A stretch of DNA of 64,000 nt from positions 1,116,001 through 1,180,000 of the forward strand of contig NZ_FOZE01000002.1 in NCBI RefSeq assembly GCF_900113225.1. Direction: 5' to 3'. Origin of the DNA: Mitsuaria sp. PDC51 (GTDB lineage Bacteria > Pseudomonadota > Gammaproteobacteria > Burkholderiales > Burkholderiaceae_C). Each line of letters begins with the position of its first letter. Position 1 is the first letter of the stretch. Positions 58,301-64,000 of this stretch are shown one piece after another. Position numbers and translations under genes: made by a program. The notes under the pieces were generated by a model. That model had not been told where the DNA came from and searched no databases. It saw nothing but the letters and a program-made list of their open reading frames with translations.

Positions 58301-58418
58301 GTACAAGACCTCCGAGGCGGAGAAGCAACAGGTCTTCCAAGAGTTGGAGATCCAGATCTCTACCCAACACGTCATTGACTACAAGACGCGCAAAGCCAAG
58401 AGACTGACCAAGACCTAG
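55326..58418 (+). CDS. Metallophosphoesterase-STAND-like NTPase fusion protein
   Basis: 1030 residues with GGAGGAG six bases upstream. Residues 10-300 are a calcineurin-like phosphoesterase with all ligands: ISDIHFFEP (19-22), VTGDIAQSGK (57-58), VPGNHDADF (97-100), LLMHHPAHW (215-216) and FTGHEHESN (243-246). Residues 380-560 are a P-loop NTPase: Walker A VKGEQSSGKTALL (391-398) and Walker B RILLLDNLDRC (461-467). The remaining ~450 residues are helical and probably sense a ligand. Effector-NTPase-sensor order is that of STAND/NACHT antiphage proteins. I know no named system with exactly this build. Confidence 0.82.
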   Translation: MSGDSAPGTAARVLLIQISDIHFFEPTDAVLKRTAEIAAAVQPLLPLATRVVLIVTGDIAQSGKSTEYDLATSFIHSIAADIESRHGRPPEVITVPGNHDADFESPRARIRTHVLNTLKSGHASNIELTDVEECVSVFDAYEDFAKKVETGSAIKHSPIWRTFEIDVGGKSLHVHCVNNAWSCELRTAPGSLGFPTKLHQQCADPTGALRILLMHHPAHWISSHQYREFRRFTRECAEICFTGHEHESNAGANRDSETGLTAYVEGAVLQDRHNSNVSGFNASLIDFEANNIETTEFAWNGTAYLATRQPLTLSLPNKANVVNLNPEWQGFISDLGSNVSHQGREHVDLADLYVYPELEQQDDSEENPLIVSSKELSKELASPTASTLVKGEQSSGKTALLKRLYADALERELYPVYINGRSMKSSSDRDLKRLLERSINDQYAPDSASKVLQAKPEQRILLLDNLDRCEFPDRYMSDVLKFFDRQFLKTIATVDPAFDLKEALLTADFSSLRSFVQMHLLEFGFKLRFQLVSKWFGLDDRAKRSEQEAQHADKIISRVVGRGLVPSFPIYVLILLQSIEVGRAGELENSALGHYYEYMILQALESRVRQERVHEILNYCSQFAWFLHSVKKEKVSDKELRSFHAAFETKFDLELKFEDRKRMLLDADLFIELGDEVGFRYPYSYFFFLGRYLAKNLQNEETLGFIKRCCQNLHVRENGNAMLFLAHHSNDQFVFDALREAVDSRFAETAPLQFQQDTEALDKMVDKAPVLVFNEAHTQVGREKAQVEDHDIEQTFDDAANGGLESGIASDEQRQALQLLAEVNGLIKGIELLGMAMKANFGTIDTDAKQKLIDSLFKGGLRGLRVFVEAFSEVPDHIIAELGAAIQELSSTNTIDRERAVKVRIFQVIGRFSFWFIRRIGSAVGSKSMAPAIKRYVDINDTIANQLVAMSSSLETPGRIPFDELQALNSRVSKQAFAQSVLRYIVFTRIHMYKTSEAEKQQVFQELEIQISTQHVIDYKTRKAKRLTKT

Positions 58419-58575
58419 ATTGGCTGGCTCAAGATCGAGGACGAAGTCGCGGGCGGCTTCGCTCCTCGAGGGTTGGGCGGGCTCCAGAACGCCACCGCTG
58501 GCGACGTGGGAGGTCCAACCGGCTCTCCGTGGTCAAGCCGCGCTTTCATATCCCAGGCCGCGCGGGATCCACACC

Positions 58576-58977
58576 TCAATGCACGACCGGCCCCATTGCC
58601 GCGGCAACGCGCCACGCAGACGATCGACGCAGGGCTTCCTTGACAACATCGGGATCCGGCTCGAGGTCCTCGCTCAGGTCCACGCTGAACAGGCGACAGT
58701 GCAGGGCCTGAGCGCAAATACAGAGGTCGCGCACGAAGCGATCTGAATCCTTGACTCTTGCGTCAAGTCTGGCGATCACCTCCAGCTCGCCATTGCCCCA
58801 GAGTCGAACCTCGACACGGTGACCCAGATCGGTCCCATAGATGCGCCAGCCGGCGAAGGACATGTTGCTGCCCAGTCCTTCGACGAGCATCTCCAACACG
58901 TCGGCCTGCTCGGTGAGGGCTACCTTTGCGACGCCCGGCTCCGGGGTGAAGCAGAGATCGAAATGCCAACGCGACAT
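58576..58977 (-). CDS. Hypothetical protein, 133 aa
   Basis: From MSRWHFDLCFTPEPGVAKVA with GGAGGG about six bases upstream. It is a compact alpha/beta protein (VRLWGNGELEVIARLDARVK, FVRDLCICAQALHCRLFSVD, then DLEPDPDVVKEALRRSSAWR). It resembles small immunity-type or phage-island proteins in style, but I recognise no family. It is convergent with the phosphoesterase-NTPase gene and downstream of dgkA on the same strand. Confidence 0.65.
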   Translation of the reverse strand: MSRWHFDLCFTPEPGVAKVALTEQADVLEMLVEGLGSNMSFAGWRIYGTDLGHRVEVRLWGNGELEVIARLDARVKDSDRFVRDLCICAQALHCRLFSVDLSEDLEPDPDVVKEALRRSSAWRVAAAMGPVVH

Positions 58978-59092
58978 CAGAACCCTCCGGAGTTTGGCGA
59001 GGCGCTCGGATGCGGCGACCAGCACTTCGTCAAGTGCACCTGGACTTGCAGGACAGCCCATGGCTGGGGAATCGCATCACGAAGGTCCCTGT

Positions 59093-59467
59093 TCATAGCC
59101 AGCGGCTCCCAAGCACCGCGGCCCAGACCGAGGCGGCCAGCACCAGGGAGAGCAAGACTGCGGCGCTGCCGAAGTCCTTGGCCCGCTTGGAGAGCTCATG
59201 GAGGTCGAAGGAGATCCGGTCGATCGCGGCTTCAAGCGCCGAGTTCAGCAGCTCCACGATGAGCACCAACCAGATCGACGACATCAGCAGCGCCCGCTCA
59301 ACGCCGTTGCCCCCCAGCCAGATCGCAAGTGGCATCAGCACGATCGCGGCCGCCACCTCCTGTCTGAAGGCGGACTCGCCAGCAAACGCAGCTCGAAGGC
59401 CCTGCAGCGAGTACCCAAACGCATGTACGAGCCGATCGAGGCCCGTCCGATCCTTGTGGGGATTCAC
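59093..59467 (-). CDS. dgkA: Diacylglycerol kinase
   Basis: 124 residues from the GTG at 59467. It has three membrane helices and the prokaryotic DgkA core: GLRAAFAGESAFRQEVAAAI near 25, VELLNSALEAAIDRIS (catalytic Glu and metal site) near 75, and AKDFGSAAVLLSLVLA near 97. It phosphorylates diacylglycerol in the inner membrane. The GTG overlaps the motA stop by four bases (GTGA), so the two are translationally coupled, an unexpected pairing. Confidence 0.9.
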   Translation of the reverse strand: MNPHKDRTGLDRLVHAFGYSLQGLRAAFAGESAFRQEVAAAIVLMPLAIWLGGNGVERALLMSSIWLVLIVELLNSALEAAIDRISFDLHELSKRAKDFGSAAVLLSLVLAASVWAAVLGSRWL

Positions 59468-60324
59468 CGCTTGCCCTTCACGTGACCTTCGAGTTCCGCG
59501 AACGACGGACGCTCGGTCGAATAGAGCACCTTGCGCCCGAACTCGATGGCCACTTGCGGCGCGTAACCCTGCATGGAAGCCAGGAGCGTGGTCTTGATGC
59601 ACTGAAGTTCCTTGCCGGCCTCGTCCACCTTGGATTCGAGCGCGCCGGCCAGCGGCTCAGCGAAAGCGTAGGCCAGCAAGATCCCGAGGAAAGTACCGAC
59701 CAGCGCCGAGCCGATCATCCCGCCCAGCACCGCCGGCGGCTGACCGACCGAGCCCATGGTGTTCACCACGCCCAGCACAGCGGCGACGATGCCGAAGGCC
59801 GGCAGCCCGCCCGCCAGGCGCTGCACCGCGATCACGGCGAGAAAGGCCTCGTGATGATGCGTGTCGATCTCAGCGTCCATCAGGGACTCGATCTCGTGCG
59901 CGTTCAGGTTGCCCGAGACCATCATCCGCAGGTAGTCGGTGATGAACTCGGTGACGTGGTGATCGTTGCCCACCGCCGGATATTTCTGGAACAGCGGCGA
60001 GCTGTGCGGATCCTCGACGTCCTTCTCAATGGACATCAGGCCTTCCTTGCGGGCCTTCTGCAGGATGTCGTACATGAGCGCCAGCAGCTCCATGTAGCGC
60101 GCCTTGGTGTACTTGCTTCCCTTGAAGCAGGCCGCGAGACCCTTCACCGTCGCCTTCATGACCTTGGGAGGATTGGTCGCCAACATGGCGCCGATCGCCG
60201 CACCGAAGATGGTGGTCATCTCGAAAGGCAAGGCTTTGAGCACGACACCGATATTGCCCCCGTGCGCGATGAACACGCCGAAGATGCAAGCCAAGGCGAG
60301 CGCCCACCCGATGGCTATGAACAT
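59464..60324 (-). CDS. motA: Flagellar motor stator protein MotA
   Basis: 286 residues, exactly the usual length, with GGAG eight bases upstream. Four membrane segments; MotA blocks are HGGNIGVVLKALPFEMTTIF, MELLALMYDILQKARKEGLM, DLRM-like ITDYLRMMVSGNLN, and the proline region GLPAFGIVAAVLGVVNTMGS in helix 3. MotA needs MotB, which normally follows; here the next gene is dgkA. No other flagellar gene is in the window, so this is an orphan or second stator subunit. Confidence 0.92.
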   Translation of the reverse strand: MFIAIGWALALACIFGVFIAHGGNIGVVLKALPFEMTTIFGAAIGAMLATNPPKVMKATVKGLAACFKGSKYTKARYMELLALMYDILQKARKEGLMSIEKDVEDPHSSPLFQKYPAVGNDHHVTEFITDYLRMMVSGNLNAHEIESLMDAEIDTHHHEAFLAVIAVQRLAGGLPAFGIVAAVLGVVNTMGSVGQPPAVLGGMIGSALVGTFLGILLAYAFAEPLAGALESKVDEAGKELQCIKTTLLASMQGYAPQVAIEFGRKVLYSTERPSFAELEGHVKGKR

Positions 60325-60473
60325 TGATCAATCTCCAAAAATTGTTGTGCCGCGCGTCGACGTTTTCGCCTTGACGGCCGCGGCGCAGAGGCCGCGACCA
60401 AAAGGCGCGGCGAGTCGATGAGGTGTCACGCCGGCTTCGCGTGCGCGCGCCGCGTTGAGCAGCGTCCCGCGAT

Positions 60474-61997
60474 TCATCCGGCCGGCCCTGCGCGGACCAG
60501 CAGGACATAGCCATCGGCATCGAAGAGCACATGCAGCTGCGAGCGGCGGCCCTCGGACAGGGAGCGCCAGGACTTCCCGGTGGTCACCAGGAACTCGTGC
60601 TCGTGAAGCGGACCGAGCTTCGGATCCCGGCGAAGCCAAAGGTCAAGCTCTTCGTCCTTGACCACGTCGTGCGCCTTGCCGCCCGTGTAGAAACTGGCGG
60701 AGTACGGAAGTGCATTGAGGAACGTCACTTCCGAAGCTTTGTGGCCGCCAGACAGCAGCGGAAGCAGCACGCCGGATGCCGATCGGATGGCGCCCATCGA
60801 CCCTTGGCTTGAGAGTAGCGCGGCGGCCGCGCCGGTCAGGATGACGAGTCCGGTCGCGACAAGCCCGTGAACGACGCGCTGCCTCGGATCTCGCGCAAGC
60901 CAGCGGCCGGCAAGGATCGCCAACGCAGGCGCGGCCGGAAGCACGTACGTCCAGAGGATGTTCCTCGAGGCCGAGAACAGCAGCGCTGGGGTCAGCGCCC
61001 ATGCGAGGAGTAGCGCCGTGTCCGGGGATCTCTCCGATCGCGTGTCGGCGGCGACCCGCCTCGCGGCCCGGCGCCTGCCGATCAGCAGCCAGGGAAGGAG
61101 CAGGCTCCACGGCAAGAATCCCACCGCCAGGTATGCCCAGACGATTCCCCTGGCCTGCTCGTGAGCGGTGCCATAGAGGTCGCCGGTCCATCCCGGCTGC
61201 GTGAACCGGCTCCAGTGCTCACCGACGAGGAAGTATTCCAGGAATCCGGGACTGCGAAGCTCCGCCAGCGCGTACCAAGGTCCCGCAATGCCCAAGACCA
61301 GGAGCCCACCCTTCATCCAGGGCAGCGACCTCACGTCTCTGAAGGCGCCGCGACAACTCAGGGCATGCACCCCAACTGGGAACAAGGACAAAACAAGCGC
61401 CACCGGACCCTTCGCCAGCAGCCCCAAGGCAAGCCCAACAAAGAAACCCAAGGCGCCGAGACGCACCCTGGTCAAGGTGGTCCCGGAAATGGCCCACCAG
61501 AAGCCGCCGATGCTGAGCGTTACAGCGACCGTCAGAGCCATGTCGGTCATCACCGCGCCGGCACTGACAAAGAACACCGCGCTTCCCCACAACACGGCGA
61601 CGCCAAGAATGGCCTCGCGGGAACTGGAGTCGCGCAACCATCTCCAGACGATCAGCGTGACCATCATGGCGAGCACCAGCATGGGCAGGCGAGCACCCCA
61701 CTCGTTGGCACCGAGCGCCAGTTGACCGAGTGCGGAGAACCAGGTCGACAACGGCGGCTTGCCCCAGAAGACGACATCCCCTGGCAGATGAAGATTGATC
61801 CAGTCGCCGCCCGACATCATGATTCGCGCTATCTCCGCGTACCGGGCCTCGGTGTTGTCCGAGAGCGGGTAGCTTCCCAGCGTCAGCAGGCGAAGGCCGA
61901 TGCAGAGCACCAACAAGACGACCACCCAGAACGTGGTCGATATCGCTCTGGGAGGGGTGTGGGCAGCTTCGAGTACATCCAAGGCGGGGCTCACCAC
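60474..61997 (-). CDS. ArnT-like lipid-linked glycosyltransferase (GT39/GT83 type)
   Basis: 507 residues from the GTG at 61997, chosen because AGGAG lies seven bases upstream; GTG at 61994 or 62018 are alternatives. It is an integral membrane protein of ~11-12 helices. The first periplasmic loop has SDNTEARYAEIARIMMSGGD, the acidic D/E-x-R signature, and WGKPPLSTWFSALG follows. Members transfer aminoarabinose, mannose or other sugars from polyprenyl phosphate to lipid A, protein or glycans. The adjacent GT2 gene (overlap of a few bases) would make the polyprenyl-phosphate sugar donor. Confidence 0.85.
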   Translation of the reverse strand: MVSPALDVLEAAHTPPRAISTTFWVVVLLVLCIGLRLLTLGSYPLSDNTEARYAEIARIMMSGGDWINLHLPGDVVFWGKPPLSTWFSALGQLALGANEWGARLPMLVLAMMVTLIVWRWLRDSSSREAILGVAVLWGSAVFFVSAGAVMTDMALTVAVTLSIGGFWWAISGTTLTRVRLGALGFFVGLALGLLAKGPVALVLSLFPVGVHALSCRGAFRDVRSLPWMKGGLLVLGIAGPWYALAELRSPGFLEYFLVGEHWSRFTQPGWTGDLYGTAHEQARGIVWAYLAVGFLPWSLLLPWLLIGRRRAARRVAADTRSERSPDTALLLAWALTPALLFSASRNILWTYVLPAAPALAILAGRWLARDPRQRVVHGLVATGLVILTGAAAALLSSQGSMGAIRSASGVLLPLLSGGHKASEVTFLNALPYSASFYTGGKAHDVVKDEELDLWLRRDPKLGPLHEHEFLVTTGKSWRSLSEGRRSQLHVLFDADGYVLLVRAGPAG

Positions 61998-63025
61998 GGC
62001 CTGGCTCCTGCGACCCACAGGGGTGGGGATGAGACCGCAGGACGGAACTCCTCGATCAGGTACAGCGGCCTGGCTTTGGACTCGATGAAAAGGCGGCTCA
62101 CGTATTCACCGAGGATTCCGATGGCCATCAGCTGAAGGCCGCCGAGGATCAGGATGCTGATGATCAGAGTCGGAAACCCATGTATCGGCTCGCCGAACAG
62201 CGCCGTCTTCGCAAGGAAGTACACCGCGTAGACGAAGGACGCTACCGCGCAGGTCAGGCCCACGTAGGTGGCCATCTTCAACGGTACCGTCGAGAATCCG
62301 ACGATCCCCTCCACCGCGAAGCGCCAGAGCTTTCGAAACCCCCATTTGGTGTGGCCTTGGTTTCGCGCGTCCCGGTCATAGTCGATCGTGACGACCTTGA
62401 ATCCGACCCATGCGAACAAGCCCTTCATGAAGCGGTTTCGCTCCGGGAGCCGATTGATGGCGTCCACGACGCGTCGGCTGAGCAGACGAAAGTCCCCCAC
62501 GTCGGGCGGCATGGCGGTGTCCGACAGCATGTTGAAGACGCGGTAGAAGGCGTACGCCGAAAACGTCTTGAGCCAGCTTTCTCCTGCGCGCGATCTCCGT
62601 CTCATGGTGACGACGTCGGCGCCTTCCTCCCAAGTGCGAATCATCTCGGGGATCAACGCAGGCGGATCTTGGAGGTCGGCATCGATCAGGATCACCGCTT
62701 CGCCGCGGGCCAGGTGAAGCCCGGCGGTCATCGCCGCCTCCTTGCCGAAATTTCGGCTGAAGGAGGCGACACCCACGCGGGGGTCTAGCGCACGAAGCGC
62801 ATTCAATGCGTCACGCGTCCCGTCGGTACTGCCGTCGTCGATGTACAAGATCTCCACGCGGCGATCCAGAGACAGCAGCGCGGAGCTCAGTCGCTCGTGG
62901 AACGTCCTCAGGCTGGCCGCTTCATTGAAGACAGGCACAACCACAGAAATTGCACCAGCCATCTGACGCATCGGCGCAGCAGGAACAAGTTGGAGGGGCG
63001 CCGGCGACCAGGCAGCGTTGAACAT
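61991..63025 (-). CDS. GT2 polyprenyl-phosphate glycosyltransferase (GtrB/ArnC/DPM1 type)
   Basis: 344 residues from the ATG at 63025. It has a GT-A domain: ISVVVPVFNEAASLRTFHER, YIDDGSTDGTRDAL, FSRNFGKEAAMTAGLHLARG and the DXD-like IDADLQDPP. Two C-terminal membrane helices follow (YVGLTCAVASFVYAVYFLAK and LIISILILGGLQLMAIGILG). It attaches a sugar to undecaprenyl phosphate on the cytoplasmic face. The start lies one base beyond the stop of the upstream Sel1-like gene, and its own end overlaps the ArnT-like gene: a three-gene operon. Confidence 0.9.
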   Translation of the reverse strand: MFNAAWSPAPLQLVPAAPMRQMAGAISVVVPVFNEAASLRTFHERLSSALLSLDRRVEILYIDDGSTDGTRDALNALRALDPRVGVASFSRNFGKEAAMTAGLHLARGEAVILIDADLQDPPALIPEMIRTWEEGADVVTMRRRSRAGESWLKTFSAYAFYRVFNMLSDTAMPPDVGDFRLLSRRVVDAINRLPERNRFMKGLFAWVGFKVVTIDYDRDARNQGHTKWGFRKLWRFAVEGIVGFSTVPLKMATYVGLTCAVASFVYAVYFLAKTALFGEPIHGFPTLIISILILGGLQLMAIGILGEYVSRLFIESKARPLYLIEEFRPAVSSPPLWVAGARPW

Positions 63026-63026
63026 C

Positions 63027-64000
63027 TCAGCCAAGCTCCTCTTCCTCGTGTCCCATGGCAGCATCCAGCTGCAACTTCACTTGGCGCGCCCATCGAGGTC
63101 CACCGCGCATGGCATCCAGCGCGTCAGAGCTCGCCTTCGCGAAGTAGAGAGACTCGGACAGCCCGTGGTTGTCCAACGCTTGCTTCAACCGGGCCGCGCG
63201 ATGCCGTAGCTCCACATCACGGGGTCCTGAGCCCTGAACTCCGCCATCAGCCAGGTAGCCGGCGCTGCGCTTCAGGGTCTGCAGGGTCGATGAGGAGAGC
63301 GCAGGGATAGCCCGCGGCGAAGACAGTCGTGCATGCTGGATAAACGGGTTCTTCCCCACCACCAAGCCCCAAGGCCGAAGTCCTTCGACGATGTCCACCG
63401 TCATGGCCTCCAGCTTGGTCAGCCCAAAGTCCCTTGCCACCCTCAACCGCGCGGCCAAGGCGCCGTTGGTCTTGGCCACTTCGAAGATGCCGCGCGCCGC
63501 GTCCGCCTCGCACCCTTGAACAGGGAGGATGAAAGTGCGGATCAGCGCCTGGGCTTGGAAGTCTTGAGACTGCGAGGCCAGGTACAACCAGTGCATCCCC
63601 TGTTCCGCATCGCGTAGCGATGCTGCGGCGCGCAGGATGGTCGCGCCCAGCCGGCGCTGCGCGGAAACGTCCCCGCTCGCAGCAGCCTTCTCCAAGAAGA
63701 ATCGCGCCATCGGAGGATTTGCCACGGAGCTATGGTTGTTGGCATGCAGCTCATAGAGGCGGGTCCACGCTTCGCCGTAACCTGCATCGGCTGCCCGCAT
63801 GAGCAGTGCAGAAGCCTTGCGTCTGTTCGGCGCCTGCACCAGCATGTCCCAGCCAATCGATCCGACGTTGTTGCCGCTCAGCGCCTGGCCCAGCAGCAAC
63901 GCCGCAGCGCAGTTCCCTCGATCCACGCAGTCATCCAGCAATACCTCAATGGCCTTGGTATCGACCGTGATTCGCACATCGGGGATCGACTTGGCGAAGC
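63027..64000 (-). CDS. Sel1-like repeat protein, 5' end outside the window
   Basis: At least 324 codons; the frame is open to the right edge (reading FAKSIPDVRITVDTK before the first internal GTG). Sel1/TPR-like helical pairs are visible: ASALLMRAADAGYGEAWTRL, MARFFLEKAAASGDVSAQRR, LGATILRAAASLRDAEQGMH, and WLYLASQSQDFQAQALIRTF. The C-terminal ~120 residues lack repeats. Sel1 proteins act as scaffolds; this one is cotranscribed with glycosyltransferases, so a role in envelope glycan control is possible. Confidence 0.7.
   Translation of the reverse strand, partial: FAKSIPDVRITVDTKAIEVLLDDCVDRGNCAAALLLGQALSGNNVGSIGWDMLVQAPNRRKASALLMRAADAGYGEAWTRLYELHANNHSSVANPPMARFFLEKAAASGDVSAQRRLGATILRAAASLRDAEQGMHWLYLASQSQDFQAQALIRTFILPVQGCEADAARGIFEVAKTNGALAARLRVARDFGLTKLEAMTVDIVEGLRPWGLVVGKNPFIQHARLSSPRAIPALSSSTLQTLKRSAGYLADGGVQGSGPRDVELRHRAARLKQALDNHGLSESLYFAKASSDALDAMRGGPRWARQVKLQLDAAMGHEEEELG

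Larger units (their letters stand above)
45255..64000. mobile_element. Genomic island in comM, right end beyond the window or unresolved
   Basis: From the comM break onward the base composition is visibly less GC-rich than the flank. Genes are mostly unknowns, regulators and defence-like proteins, and the direction of transcription is mixed. Neither the rest of comM nor a matching inverted terminus occurs before 64000. Between 58.5 and 64 kb the genes (motA, dgkA, glycosyltransferases) look less like typical cargo, so the island may end earlier through rearrangement. The left boundary is firm; the extent is not. Confidence 0.55.

Noticed and set aside
59464-60324. ExbB/TolQ-type proton channel instead of MotA
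   Set aside because: Length (286), helix order and the GLPAFGIVAAVLGVV region fit MotA; ExbB is shorter with a different helix pattern.

Overview
This is a high-GC (around 70% by eye) bacterial chromosome segment. The gene set fits a betaproteobacterium of order Burkholderiales, possibly near Roseateles/Mitsuaria. Supporting features are a Bug-type solute receptor, the proteobacterial GshA family, a torF-glnK-amtB cluster behind a sigma-54 promoter, and abundant MocR, LysR and MarR regulators. The genus is inference. I saw no rRNA, tRNA or CRISPR array.

1-25 kb is ordinary chromosome. It holds the start of atpI at the left edge and a run of minus-strand metabolic and detoxification genes (SMP-30 lactonase, two GNATs, GST, AlaX editing protein, VOC protein, PhzF, aminotransferase), divergent from a MocR regulator with a three-turn inverted-repeat operator. 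Then come a TonB-like lipoprotein, a hydratase, a 27-bp minisatellite, the ABC-F ATPase Uup, AraC, P450, XRE, MFS, and a MarR/Bug pair divergent from a flavin monooxygenase. At 19.4-23 kb lies a scrambled patch: a double-Uma2 protein, a truncated metallophosphoesterase fused to a copied monooxygenase tail, an uncharacterised two-gene pair, and the intact metallophosphoesterase.

23-44 kb holds thiol, nitrogen and transport genes: fghA, gshB, benE, kup, a TonB-dependent receptor with a divergent LysR, and gshA. Next is a cluster suited to 5-oxoproline and D-glutamate metabolism (fused 5-oxoprolinase, MFS carrier, DUF1445 D-glutamate cyclase-like protein, LysR). It is followed by amtB, glnK and a TorF-family porin with a clear sigma-54 promoter.

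At 44.4 kb comM (yifB) starts but is cut mid-gene at 45,254. What follows looks like the end of a Tn7-like element: a TGT terminus with two subterminal direct repeats. The rest of the window is lower in GC and reads as accessory cargo. It contains a winged-helix nucleotidyltransferase with a palindromic operator that recurs elsewhere, several small unknown genes, and a tight five-gene operon. That operon has an IetA-like AAA ATPase, an IetS-like subtilase, a DUF3223 protein, a three-helix membrane protein and a zinc-ribbon-like protein. Divergent from it is a 1030-residue metallophosphoesterase/P-loop NTPase protein. These two loci are the best candidates for antiphage systems, and the extra operon members may be undescribed components.

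From 58.5 kb to the right edge there is an unusual cluster of Sel1-like protein, GT2 and ArnT-like glycosyltransferases, motA without motB, and dgkA. The missing 3' half of comM is not in the window, so the right end of the element is not resolved.
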